Shown here: in pieces, positions 6,914-12,986 of the stretch
Numbering within the stretch: the stretch's first letter is position 1
Layout: the number at the start of each line of letters is the position of its first letter
DNA from: a virus
Direction: 5' to 3' (one strand)
Length of the DNA stretch: 32,547 bases
Virus record (IMG/VR): IMGVR_UViG_3300048912_000049
Span: 1-32,547 of that record
Position numbers and translations under genes: made by a program
The notes under the pieces: model-generated
Told to the model about the DNA's origin: nothing
What the model saw: only the letters and a program-made list of their open reading frames with translations
The model's database searches: none

Positions 6914-8041
6914 TTACATTGTAATCTCAATATCCTTTAACCTTTCAGCTGTCTTCTTTGCATTCTGTACGTGGTACACCTTAAACATAATCTTAGGGTC
7001 TTTCCATCCTCCACTGGTCATTAGTTCCTGCATATCCATATGCTCAGAGAGCATTGATTGAGATGTACGTCTACTATCGTGGAACGTTTTTCCTTTCAAC
7101 CCAATCCGATCTCTATACACTCGAAATAATGTATCTTTTGATGAAGGGGTTAGATTAAAAATAGTTTCCTTATTTCGAGGAATATCTAATGCCAGTTTAT
7201 AAAGTTCAATAGCATTCTTAACAAGAACAACATGTCGTGCTTCCCCTGTCTTAGATATCTCTTTAGGTATCCATAGGAGTCCTGCCTCCAAATCAACATT
7301 GTTTGGTGTATTAAGTAATATCTCCTGAGATCGTTGCATAGTACAAAGACCAATCTTAAAAGCTAAAGCAACTTCTTGAATTCGTTTTTGAGGAACAGTT
7401 CCATCAACATAACTGAGTTCTTTACAGAGCAAATCGACCTCTTCCTTTGTCCACACACTATCACGAGGAGGACTATCATCGGGCTTAGGTACAACACCTT
7501 TAAGTGGATGACGTTTTATCCAACGCCAACCCATCGGCATAGCTCTGGTAAATATGCTAGAAAGGAGTGTATGGTACTTTCGGATACTGGCATCTTTGAT
7601 CTGTCTCTTACCAAAGCGGCGATCATCAATCCAGTCAAAGAATGGGCTGTACTCGTCTGAGTCAAGTGGGAGGTCGGCGTAGTATTCCAATTCACTCAAC
7701 AACCAATCACCCATTTTCTTGCCACGCATCATCTCATTACGGAGGTATTCAATCTCTCCGACACGTTTACGATAGTTGCGTTTGGTGCGGTCAAGTTCCT
7801 TCTCAATGTACGCATCCATTAAGTCACCCAGCGTTCGAGTGCTTCTAATGGGTACTGTTGGATTCTTTGGAGAACCGTGTTTACCATCAAGAATTTCTTG
7901 TTCAAGAATTGCAGCAGCACGCTCAGCGGCTTTCGATGTATCTCGGGTGACAGATTTGCGGATACCGTTGACGTAGACCTCGCAGCGATAGCTGACGATC
8001 TTGCCAAGTCGGTTAGTAATTTCTCGTGGTTTAGATGCCAT
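6914..8041 (-). CDS. int: Tyrosine site-specific recombinase (integrase)
   Basis: This 375-residue protein has the usual phage integrase length and layout: an N-terminal arm-type DNA-binding segment (YRCEVYVNGIRKSV), a SAM-like core-binding domain (about 75-185) and a catalytic domain. Catalytic residues are visible: R237 (in TMQRSQEIL), the beta-hairpin K in ISKTGEARHV, H321-x-x-R324 (FHDSRRT), W346 (GGWKDP, in place of the more usual H) and Y356. All are present, so it should be active in integrating the phage at an attB site. It faces away from a repeat-rich region (8063-8302), as integrases often face attP. The phage is therefore probably temperate. Confidence 0.9.
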   Translation of the reverse strand: MASKPREITNRLGKIVSYRCEVYVNGIRKSVTRDTSKAAERAAAILEQEILDGKHGSPKNPTVPIRSTRTLGDLMDAYIEKELDRTKRNYRKRVGEIEYLRNEMMRGKKMGDWLLSELEYYADLPLDSDEYSPFFDWIDDRRFGKRQIKDASIRKYHTLLSSIFTRAMPMGWRWIKRHPLKGVVPKPDDSPPRDSVWTKEEVDLLCKELSYVDGTVPQKRIQEVALAFKIGLCTMQRSQEILLNTPNNVDLEAGLLWIPKEISKTGEARHVVLVKNAIELYKLALDIPRNKETIFNLTPSSKDTLFRVYRDRIGLKGKTFHDSRRTSQSMLSEHMDMQELMTSGGWKDPKIMFKVYHVQNAKKTAERLKDIEITM

Positions 8042-8062
8042 AACAAGTCCTCTCAGAGACTG

Positions 8063-8302
8063 AAGCGTAATTTGAGGCGTAATTACGTAGTTAAAGATGG
8101 GTTTATTATACGTTAAATTGTATTTAAAGCAATAAGAGTCTATAAACAGCCTTTACAACTTATTGCCTTAAAATCAACAACTTACGTACAATTTACCCTC
8201 TCTGAGAGAGTTTGTTACAAGCTAAAATGGCTCCGCCTGCTGGGGCCATACGTCTCAGAGAATCAACAACATACGTTATTAAAGCGTAATTTAGGCGTAA
8301 TT
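8063..8302. repeat. attP-like region with paired direct repeats
   Basis: Three direct repeats occur twice each in this non-coding stretch next to the integrase start. They are AAGCGTAATTTGAGGCGTAATT at 8063-8084 with a one-base-shorter copy at 8282-8302 (each itself contains GCGTAATT twice), AATCAACAACTTACGT at 8172 with AATCAACAACATACGT at 8261, and TCTCAGAGA at 8051 and 8253. There is also a palindrome, CTCTCTGAGAGAG (8198-8210), and a hairpin at 8230-8248 (GGCTCC/GGGGCC). This resembles arm-type integrase sites flanking a core, but I cannot point to the crossover. The stretch 8303-8394 shows no gene. Confidence 0.5.
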
Positions 8303-8394
8303 TTATGTCAAGGGTCTTGAGAGGAGGTCTTGTAAAAGATTTATTTTAAATTAAGTACAACGAAGACTTTATTTATCGTAGGCTGTCGTCCAGA

Positions 8395-8412
8395 ATGTGA
8401 ACTGGGTCACAT
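8395..8412. promoter_or_regulatory. CRP-type palindrome before the kinase-like gene
   Basis: ATGTGA, six bases, TCACAT. This matches the TGTGA-N6-TCACA consensus of the enterobacterial cAMP receptor protein. It lies between the integrase and 8426 and is only 14 bases before the start codon, immediately before the ribosome binding site GGGAG (8415-8419). It could be a repressor or CRP operator, or a hairpin in the leader RNA. Confidence 0.4.
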
Positions 8413-8425
8413 ATGGGAGCTGTCG

Positions 8426-8986
8426 ATGTTTCGAGGGAAGTTTGTCAACAAAACCTACAGCTACACAGAGGTAGCTGATGTTCTTTCACGGAAGGACGAT
8501 AAGTTGATTATGGGGGCTGGCGTTACGAGTATCGTTTATAGGCTAACAGGTAATCGAGTAATGAAGCTCGGCCATTGTGGTCCCTACGACATTATTACAA
8601 GTATCCAGACTCCGACAGATTTTGCTGATGACCCATATTTAAATTTCATCAAAATGATTGACGGGTCAGCCAACAGGTATTTCCCCAAGGTTTATGAGGT
8701 TAATCTGTTTGAGGACAAAAGAGATGGTCAGTGTTTTTATACGGTGATGACTGAACTTCTACATCCTCTCCGGTATGACTGCGTTGAGATGCTGAAACAG
8801 TACCGTGATATCGCTTGTGAGGCATTATGCTTTCGCAAATACCCTCTAGGTGATGCCCAGCTCATCATGGCGCTGAACACACTCTGGAAGCTTCAGGAAC
8901 GGTTTACGGATGATATCCATCCCGACAATGTTATGTTCCGTGGGGTTGAACACCCCTCTTTAGTGTTCATTGATCCTGTTTGCTGA
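8426..8986 (+). CDS. Protein-kinase-like fold protein
   Basis: The product has 186 residues. LIMGAGVTSIVYRLTGNRVM near residue 27 looks like a glycine-rich loop followed by the beta-3 lysine (MKLG). Near the end, DDIHPDNVMF and VFIDP correspond to the catalytic-loop (H/D-x-x-x-x-N) and metal-binding (D-F-G-like) motifs of kinases. It is short for a kinase and may be a minimal or inactive one. Phages use similar proteins to phosphorylate host targets, but no target can be inferred. The start follows GGGAG. It lies rightward of a CRP-type palindrome and divergent from the integrase. Confidence 0.6.
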   Translation: MFRGKFVNKTYSYTEVADVLSRKDDKLIMGAGVTSIVYRLTGNRVMKLGHCGPYDIITSIQTPTDFADDPYLNFIKMIDGSANRYFPKVYEVNLFEDKRDGQCFYTVMTELLHPLRYDCVEMLKQYRDIACEALCFRKYPLGDAQLIMALNTLWKLQERFTDDIHPDNVMFRGVEHPSLVFIDPVC

Positions 8987-9018
8987 CAGTGTATGTGATA
9001 AAAATAATAAAATAATTG

Positions 9019-9045
9019 TTGCAAAGTATAATAAATACATATAGA
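9019..9045 (+). promoter_or_regulatory. Rightward phage promoter 2
   Basis: TTGCAA (9019-9024) and TATAGA (9040-9045) are separated by a 15-base spacer reading AGTATAATAAAT at its start, as in the promoters at 1225, 9662 and 12874. It lies just before the tRNA pair, which it probably drives. Confidence 0.55.
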
Positions 9046-9063
9046 CTTCTTTCCATTGAGTTT

Positions 9064-9140
9064 GGGCCAGTAGCTTAGCCGGTCAAAGCAATCCGCTCAT
9101 AACGGATAGATAGTGAGTTCGAGTCTCACATGGCCCACCA
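9064..9140 (+). tRNA. tRNA with CAU anticodon (Met or Ile2)
   Basis: This 77-base cloverleaf has acceptor GGGCCAG with ATGGCCC, a discriminator A and an encoded CCA. The D-arm is GCTTAGCCGGTCAAAGC, the anticodon arm is ATCCG-CTCATAA-CGGAT (anticodon CAT), and the T-arm is GTGAG-TTCGAGT-CTCAC. The 7th acceptor pair is G-A, a mismatch. CAU can be elongator Met or, with lysidine, Ile for AUA. The sequence alone does not decide it. Confidence 0.85.
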
Positions 9141-9148
9141 ATCAAACT

Positions 9149-9225
9149 CTCCCTGTAGCTCAGTAGGACAGAGCAGCGAGCTTCTACCTCGTAGGTCGGC
9201 GGTTCGATTCCGTCCGGGGAGGCCA
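9149..9225 (+). tRNA. tRNA-Arg (UCU anticodon)
   Basis: The 77-base cloverleaf has acceptor CTCCCTG with CGGGGAG, a discriminator G and CCA encoded. The D-arm is GCTC/GAGC, the anticodon arm GCGAG-CTTCTAC-CTCGT (anticodon TCT, reading AGA/AGG) and the T-arm GGCGG-TTCGATT-CCGTC. Rare AGA decoding is commonly supplied by phages. It lies eight bases after the CAU tRNA in the same transcript. Confidence 0.9.
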
Positions 9226-9249
9226 CTTTAATTGGAAGGAGAAGAAGCA

Positions 9250-9648
9250 ATGCCGAAGTTTAATGTTGGTGATCGTGTGGAGATCGTGCGGGTAGATTAT
9301 AGCGATACTGCAAAGGGTATTGAAGTAGGAATGCGGGGGACTGTACTGGAACACGATGATGTCCCCTACGTCTCAATTGATGAACTGCATATTATTACTC
9401 CTGCTCTGACTCAGGATCAGCTTGAACTGATTGAAGGGAAAGAACGTACCTTCATTATTGGGTCGGTCAACAATCATCAACCGGGCTTCTCAGTTTCAAA
9501 GAATCCCGTCAAACATTCAGACCTGATTAAAGCGAAACAGGAAGCAGAGAGATTAGCAACGACCAGTAATAAAGAGGGTGTTGAGTTTATTGTATTAGAG
9601 GTCATTGGATCGGTTAAGAAAGTATCCAGCCCATTAGTTTGGAAATAA
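9250..9648 (+). CDS. Small protein with SH3-like N-terminal segment
   Basis: The 132-residue protein begins FNVGDRVEIVRVDYS and continues VGMRGTVLEHDDVPYVSID, the look of a KOW/SH3-like beta barrel that starts many small phage proteins. The second half (TFIIGSVNNHQPGFSV, later IKAKQEAERLATTSNKEGVE) resembles a domain found with such barrels. Function unknown. ATG 9250 stands after GGAAGGAGAAG and is preferred to a TTG at 9232. It follows the two tRNA genes in one transcript. Confidence 0.6.
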   Translation: MPKFNVGDRVEIVRVDYSDTAKGIEVGMRGTVLEHDDVPYVSIDELHIITPALTQDQLELIEGKERTFIIGSVNNHQPGFSVSKNPVKHSDLIKAKQEAERLATTSNKEGVEFIVLEVIGSVKKVSSPLVWK

Positions 9649-9661
9649 AATAAAATAATAC

Positions 9662-9689
9662 TTGCAGTTTATAATAAATGTGGTATTAT
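9662..9689 (+). promoter_or_regulatory. Rightward phage promoter 3
   Basis: TTGCAG (9662-9667), a 16-base spacer and TATTAT (9684-9689), followed by GGTTAC. The end of the block, AAATGTGGTATNATGGTTAC, is almost the same as in the promoter at 12874, so the two probably respond alike. It drives the gene at 9717 and the RNA elements after it. Confidence 0.65.
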
Positions 9690-9716
9690 GGTTACAACAC
9701 TTAGGAGTGACAAAGA

Positions 9717-10175
9717 ATGAACGTTAAGCACATGAAGATGATGGCTGACTTGCTGCGAGAGATTGCTGCTGACAAGAAGCTGAAGAAGCATTTTAACTTG
9801 AGAAGTTGGGTAGGTCGCCCTGGAGTTTTAATGGGGAGGACAGAACTTGTAAAGAAACCAAAAGATATGAAAGTACTGGTTTCTGAATGTGGGACTACTG
9901 CATGTGCTTGTGGGTATGCAGGACTGACTCTAGCTTTCATTAAGAAAGGTTTTCAATACAATTCCATAAACCATGACATCACTTACACAACCGAAGATAA
10001 TATATTCTTCGCTTGGGAAGCAGTAAAGAAGTTCTTTGACCTAAGCTCGGATATGGCGGAATGGTTATTCTTATATGATACCTATTTCGATGCATTCAAA
10101 AATGAACACGATCCTAAACCATCCGATGTCCTTCGTCGTGTAGAGTTTTTAATAGAAGAATACACAGCCCGGTAA
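9717..10175 (+). CDS. Conserved-looking hypothetical protein with CGTTACACGY-type motif
   Basis: This 152-residue protein has a short motif ECGTTACACGYAGL near residue 60 with three closely spaced cysteines and small residues (C-G-T-T-A-C-A-C-G). Similar C-G-T-x-x-C-x-x-G motifs occur in unnamed phage proteins. The rest is helical (AWEAVKKFFDLSSDMAEWLF). The cysteines could bind metal. ATG 9717 follows AGGAGTGACAAAGA. It has its own promoter (9662) and is followed closely by the first ACAGCAAAC RNA element. Confidence 0.55.
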   Translation: MNVKHMKMMADLLREIAADKKLKKHFNLRSWVGRPGVLMGRTELVKKPKDMKVLVSECGTTACACGYAGLTLAFIKKGFQYNSINHDITYTTEDNIFFAWEAVKKFFDLSSDMAEWLFLYDTYFDAFKNEHDPKPSDVLRRVEFLIEEYTAR

Positions 10176-10180
10176 AGATT

Positions 10181-10243
10181 TTGGAAGCCTTCAGCAAACA
10201 CTAACATTTGACTTCTAATCAAACCACGTTAAGTGCTTCCAGT
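10181..10243 (+). ncRNA. Y-RNA-like element 1 (ACAGCAAAC family)
   Basis: TTGGAAGC (10181-10188) pairs with GCTTCCAG (10235-10242). The inner strand continues with TCAGCAAAC at 10191-10199, one base off the family motif ACAGCAAAC. The interior is short and has no tRNA-like part. It lies between the stop at 10175 and the next start at 10263, so it could be an RNA of its own or a leader structure. Confidence 0.65.
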
Positions 10244-10262
10244 TAATTAAGAGGAAAGATCA

Positions 10263-10880
10263 ATGACATTGCTCGAACAAATCAAAGCAAACTTGGCAGC
10301 AGATCGTAAGAGCGCCAACAGAAGTTCAATCAGCATTCATACAGTGATTATTGGCGAATGCGAACGTGTCCATAAAGACCTGAACGATGAAGGTGTAATC
10401 AGAGTCTTGAAGAAGCTTCTTAAAGATACAAAAGATGCTTTAAGTTACTTCAAGAGTCCTATTGCAGTAGAGGCAGCAGAGTTTGAGATTAAAGTGATTG
10501 AGTCTTATCTTCCTAAACAACTCACTGAGTATGAGATAAAGAATCAAGTTTCAGTTGCTCGTTCTCTCGGTTGTAATGATGTTGGAGCAATCATGGGTTT
10601 CTTTAAGAAGCAACATAGTGGCCGGTACGATGGAGCACTTGTGAGTAAGTATGCAAAAGGCTTCACCCTTATTGAGCTGTTGATAGGTACTGCCATAATT
10701 GGAATTGTTGGCGTTATCTTTGTTGGTGCAGTCAAAGGAACTCAGGATAACAACCTGACATACGGCATTAATGGTTTTGTGGAAACACGTTGTATCAGTG
10801 GATATCAGTTTACGGTTGGTGAGCGAGGCCATGTTCATCAAATCTATGATGAGAATGGCCGAGGATTGCCTTGTAAGTAA
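10263..10880 (+). CDS. YqeY-like protein fused to a prepilin-type segment
   Basis: The 205-residue product has two recognisable parts. Residues 1-132 resemble the YqeY/GatB-associated family (EFEIKVIESYLPKQLTEYEI, then GAIMGFFKKQHSGRYDGALVS); this family has a putative role in tRNA-dependent amidation. Immediately after, GFTLIELLIGTAIIGIVGVI is a textbook type IV prepilin N-terminus: G at -1, F at +1, E at +5, then a hydrophobic helix. The tail (GFVETRCISGYQFTV ... GRGLPCK) has two cysteines as in minor pilins. The frame is continuous. An internal GTG at 10641 with GGAG five bases upstream could make the pilin part alone. It follows Y-like element 1. Confidence 0.7.
   Translation: MTLLEQIKANLAADRKSANRSSISIHTVIIGECERVHKDLNDEGVIRVLKKLLKDTKDALSYFKSPIAVEAAEFEIKVIESYLPKQLTEYEIKNQVSVARSLGCNDVGAIMGFFKKQHSGRYDGALVSKYAKGFTLIELLIGTAIIGIVGVIFVGAVKGTQDNNLTYGINGFVETRCISGYQFTVGERGHVHQIYDENGRGLPCK
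10641..10880 (+). other. Possible internal start giving a separate prepilin-like protein
   Basis: In frame with the fusion gene, GTG 10641 is preceded by GGAG at 10632-10635. Starting here would give about 79 residues beginning M-S-K-Y-A-K-G then FTLIELL, a short basic leader cut by prepilin peptidase after G. This is exactly the form of a free type IV prepilin. Whether it is used is not shown by sequence. Confidence 0.4.
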
Positions 10881-10906
10881 TTATTCAATTAACGAGAGAA
10901 AAGAAT

Positions 10907-11146
10907 ATGTTTAAACATGAACTCGGAAGAAAGGCTGAATCAATAGCTACTGGTTTGAAAGGTGTTCTGACATCCCGCTCAGAAAATCTCTATGGCTGTA
11001 ATCGTTATTTCATTCAACCGCGTGTAGGGCAAGAGCAGAAAATCCCTGAAGGCTGGTGGATAGATGAAGATGACATCATCACGCATGAAGAAATAGTTAA
11101 ACGAGAAGTTAAAACAACTGGTGGACCAATGAGCCAGAAGTGTTGA
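10907..11146 (+). CDS. Small conserved-looking phage protein
   Basis: The 79-residue protein has the motif GLKGVLTSRSENLYGCNRYF near residue 17 and PEGWWIDEDDI later. Short proteins with a T-G-x-x-G-x-x-T-S-R-x-x-x-x-x-G-C-x-R-Y pattern are frequent in phages, with no assigned function. It may form a small SH3-like barrel. ATG 10907 follows AACGAGAGAAAAG. It ends about 10 bases before the large Y-like element 2. Confidence 0.6.
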   Translation: MFKHELGRKAESIATGLKGVLTSRSENLYGCNRYFIQPRVGQEQKIPEGWWIDEDDIITHEEIVKREVKTTGGPMSQKC

Positions 11147-11152
11147 TCTAAG

Positions 11153-11292
11153 TTTTGCATCCTTACAGCAAACAATCTTCTATCCATGTGGAGGACGTAG
11201 GGTTGGTTCGAATCCAACCTCCCCGGTCTAGCGGGGAGTAGTGTAGTGGTAGCACGCGTAAAGAGATGGTGGTAATCCACTAAGGATGCAGT
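11153..11292 (+). ncRNA. Y-RNA-like element 2 with permuted tRNA mimic
   Basis: TTGCATCC (11155-11162) pairs with GGATGCAG (11284-11291), and ACAGCAAAC stands at 11165-11173. The interior reads in permuted tRNA order. T-arm GTTGG-TTCGAAT-CCAAC (11202-11218) is followed directly by CTCCCCG (11219-11225), a 6-base loop and CGGGGAG (11232-11238), a 7-bp acceptor stem. Then come TA at 11239-11240 (positions 8-9 of a tRNA) and D-arm GTGT-AGTGGTA-GCAC (11241-11255) with the GG of a D-loop. There is no anticodon. A GTGG/CCAC hairpin follows. It is the layout described for bacterial YrlA-type Y RNAs. Confidence 0.75.
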
Positions 11293-11296
11293 AGTT

Positions 11297-11385
11297 TGGC
11301 CCGAATAGCGCGTAAGTCTTTGTTGTTAGCTTACCGGCAACAATAAAGCGCCGAAAACGTATTCGATGAAAGGTCGAAAGGGCAG
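11297..11385 (+). ncRNA. Structured RNA with pseudoknot
   Basis: Nested pairings by eye: GCCC (11299-11302) with GGGC (11380-11383), CGAATA (11302-11307) with TATTCG (11360-11365) and GCGC (11308-11311) with GCGC (11348-11351). Inside this are two crossing helices, GTAAG (11312) with CTTAC (11330) and TTGTTG (11320) with CAACAA (11338), which would form an H-type pseudoknot. It sits between Y-like elements 2 and 3 without any gene, and I recognise no RNA family. Confidence 0.5.
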
Positions 11386-11390
11386 ATTAT

Positions 11391-11516
11391 TTTTGGATGA
11401 CTACAGCAAACAAACAGCCTATTAAGCCGTGGGTCGTAGGTTCGAGTCCTGCCTCCGTAACTGTAATCGGTACGGTGTAGCTCAGTTGGTAGAGCAACGT
11501 AAATGTTCATCCAGTT
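11391..11516 (+). ncRNA. Y-RNA-like element 3 with permuted tRNA mimic
   Basis: TTGGATGA (11393-11400) pairs with TCATCCAG (11507-11514). ACAGCAAAC is at 11403-11411. The interior again has T-arm GTAGG-TTCGAGT-CCTGC (11436-11452), acceptor CTCCGTA (11453-11459) with TACGGTG (11471-11477; one U-U mismatch), TA, and D-arm GCTC-AGTTGGTA-GAGC (11480-11495). The acceptor loop is 11 bases. Without an anticodon arm it is not a real tRNA. It stands 43 bases before the vWA gene start. Confidence 0.72.
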
Positions 11517-11558
11517 AACCTAAACATAAATTTAAATAGAGAGAAGCAAAGAAGGGAA

Positions 11559-12854
11559 ATGAAGAATTATATTGGTTTAGTAAATGATCATTCTGGTTCA
11601 ATGAGTCATTTGGCAAAAGCAGCAGCAAGTGATTACAACACAAACATCACTGCAATCAAAGATGCAGCAAGTCGTGAGATGTTGGATACCGTAGTTTCTG
11701 TGGTTGGTATTGGCCTCAGTAACAATGGTCATGGTGTGGTACGTCAAGTTCAAATCTCCAATCCGCATGTATTGAAACCTATTCAATCATGGCCGACTCC
11801 CGGTGGTACTCCTTTATGGGATGGTGTTGGTGAAATGATTGAATTGTTTGAATCCTTACCGGATGCAAATTCTCCTGATGTGTCGTTTCTTGTGATCACG
11901 ACGACTGATGGTGAGGAGATGCATTCAACTCGATACACACGCTATTCATTGGCTGCGAAGATTCAATCATTGCAACAATCTGGTCGTTGGACATTTGTGT
12001 TCCGCGTACCGAAGGGTAATCGTAATTCCCTGAATGGTCTTGGTGTTCCTATCGATAACATCCAAGAGTGGGAAACAACTGCAACGGGTATTGCAAAATC
12101 AACCGTAGCAACAACTCAGGCAATGGATAACTACTTCACTACACGTTCTGCTGGTGCTCGTTCATCGAATGCCTTTTATGCAAATGCGAGTTCAGTGAAT
12201 ACATCTGCATTGAAAGATATCAGCAGTGATGTTTCGTTATACATCGTAGCGGATAGTCAAATGGGTATGGAGATTCGTGAATTTATTCTGACGAAACGTA
12301 TGGAATATTTAAAAGGATCAGCGTTCTACCAATTGACTAAGACTGAAGCACGAGTACAACACGATAAATTGATTATTGTTCGTGACCGTACCACTGGTGC
12401 TTTCTATGCCGGTAAAGCCGCTCGTGGAATGATTGGTTTACCAACAGACCGTAATGCACGTCTACATCCCGATGATCATGGCAACTTTGATATTTTCATT
12501 CAAAGTAAAAGCGTCAATCGTAAATTGGTTGCTGGAACAGGCGTCGTATATTGGGCTGCAATTGGTACGCCATTTACTGAAGCTGATCTTGAATATCTGA
12601 AGCCGAAGGTTGCGAATGGTGTTGTGCAGTTGCCTACTGTGGCTCCGACGAATCGACCAACCCCGAGTCCGATTCCGAAGAAAGTTGCCGTGAAGATGTC
12701 CTCGGCGGCTAGTATTAATGGTCGTCCAGTGAAGTGTTTCCGTACTCGTGACGAAGCTCGCGACTACGCTCGTCCACTAGGGAAGGTTGTTAAAGACATT
12801 AACGAATTCAGTTCAGTTTTTAACGCCACAGGCCGTTGGTTCGTATTTATTTAA
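11559..12854 (+). CDS. vWA-domain protein (phage family)
   Basis: The 431-residue protein begins with a von Willebrand factor A domain. The MIDAS motif D-H-S-G-S at residues 10-14 is followed by a T in GGTPLWDG (about residue 85) and a D in TTTDGEE (about 116), so the metal site is complete. A second domain follows from about residue 230 (FILTKRMEYLKGSAFYQLTK, later IIVRDRTTGAFYAGKAARG and FIQSKSVNRKLVAG). It looks like a domain for binding a ligand, perhaps RNA, but I recognise no name. ATG 11559 is preceded by AGAGAGAAGCAAAGAAGGG. It stands among Y-like RNAs and is a candidate partner of the Ro60-like protein, which also has a vWA domain. Confidence 0.7.
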   Translation: MKNYIGLVNDHSGSMSHLAKAAASDYNTNITAIKDAASREMLDTVVSVVGIGLSNNGHGVVRQVQISNPHVLKPIQSWPTPGGTPLWDGVGEMIELFESLPDANSPDVSFLVITTTDGEEMHSTRYTRYSLAAKIQSLQQSGRWTFVFRVPKGNRNSLNGLGVPIDNIQEWETTATGIAKSTVATTQAMDNYFTTRSAGARSSNAFYANASSVNTSALKDISSDVSLYIVADSQMGMEIREFILTKRMEYLKGSAFYQLTKTEARVQHDKLIIVRDRTTGAFYAGKAARGMIGLPTDRNARLHPDDHGNFDIFIQSKSVNRKLVAGTGVVYWAAIGTPFTEADLEYLKPKVANGVVQLPTVAPTNRPTPSPIPKKVAVKMSSAASINGRPVKCFRTRDEARDYARPLGKVVKDINEFSSVFNATGRWFVFI

Positions 12855-12873
12855 TGAATGTAATAAATAATAC

Positions 12874-12901
12874 TTGCAAAGTATAATAAATGTGGTATGA
12901 T
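12874..12901 (+). promoter_or_regulatory. Rightward phage promoter 4
   Basis: TTGCAA (12874-12879), a 16-base spacer and TATGAT (12896-12901). It is nearly identical to the promoter at 9662 over 30 bases. It stands just before Y-like element 4 and, with the terminator at 17050, delimits the Ro60-like transcription unit. Confidence 0.65.
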
Positions 12902-12913
12902 GGTTACATGAAG

Positions 12914-12984
12914 TTTTGGAAGCGTACAGCAAACCCTTTAAACATTTGGTCAAAAACTGAAAACGTTGAAAAGGCTTCCAGTTA
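12914..12984 (+). ncRNA. Y-RNA-like element 4
   Basis: TTGGAAGC (12916-12923) pairs with GCTTCCAG (12974-12981), with ACAGCAAAC at 12926-12934. The interior is about 50 bases, AT-rich, with no tRNA-like arms. It begins some 13 bases after the -10 box of promoter 4, so a transcript starting there would begin almost with this element. Confidence 0.68.
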
Positions 12985-12986
12985 GT

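Noticed and set aside
8230-8248. Intrinsic terminator from the GGCTCC/GGGGCC hairpin
   Set aside because: No T-run follows on either strand. It is more likely part of the attP-like region.
11200-11260. Ordinary tRNA gene, because TTCGAAT and a D-arm are present
   Set aside because: The order is T-arm, acceptor, D-arm, with no anticodon arm between D and T, so it is a mimic in permuted order. The same holds at 11436-11495.
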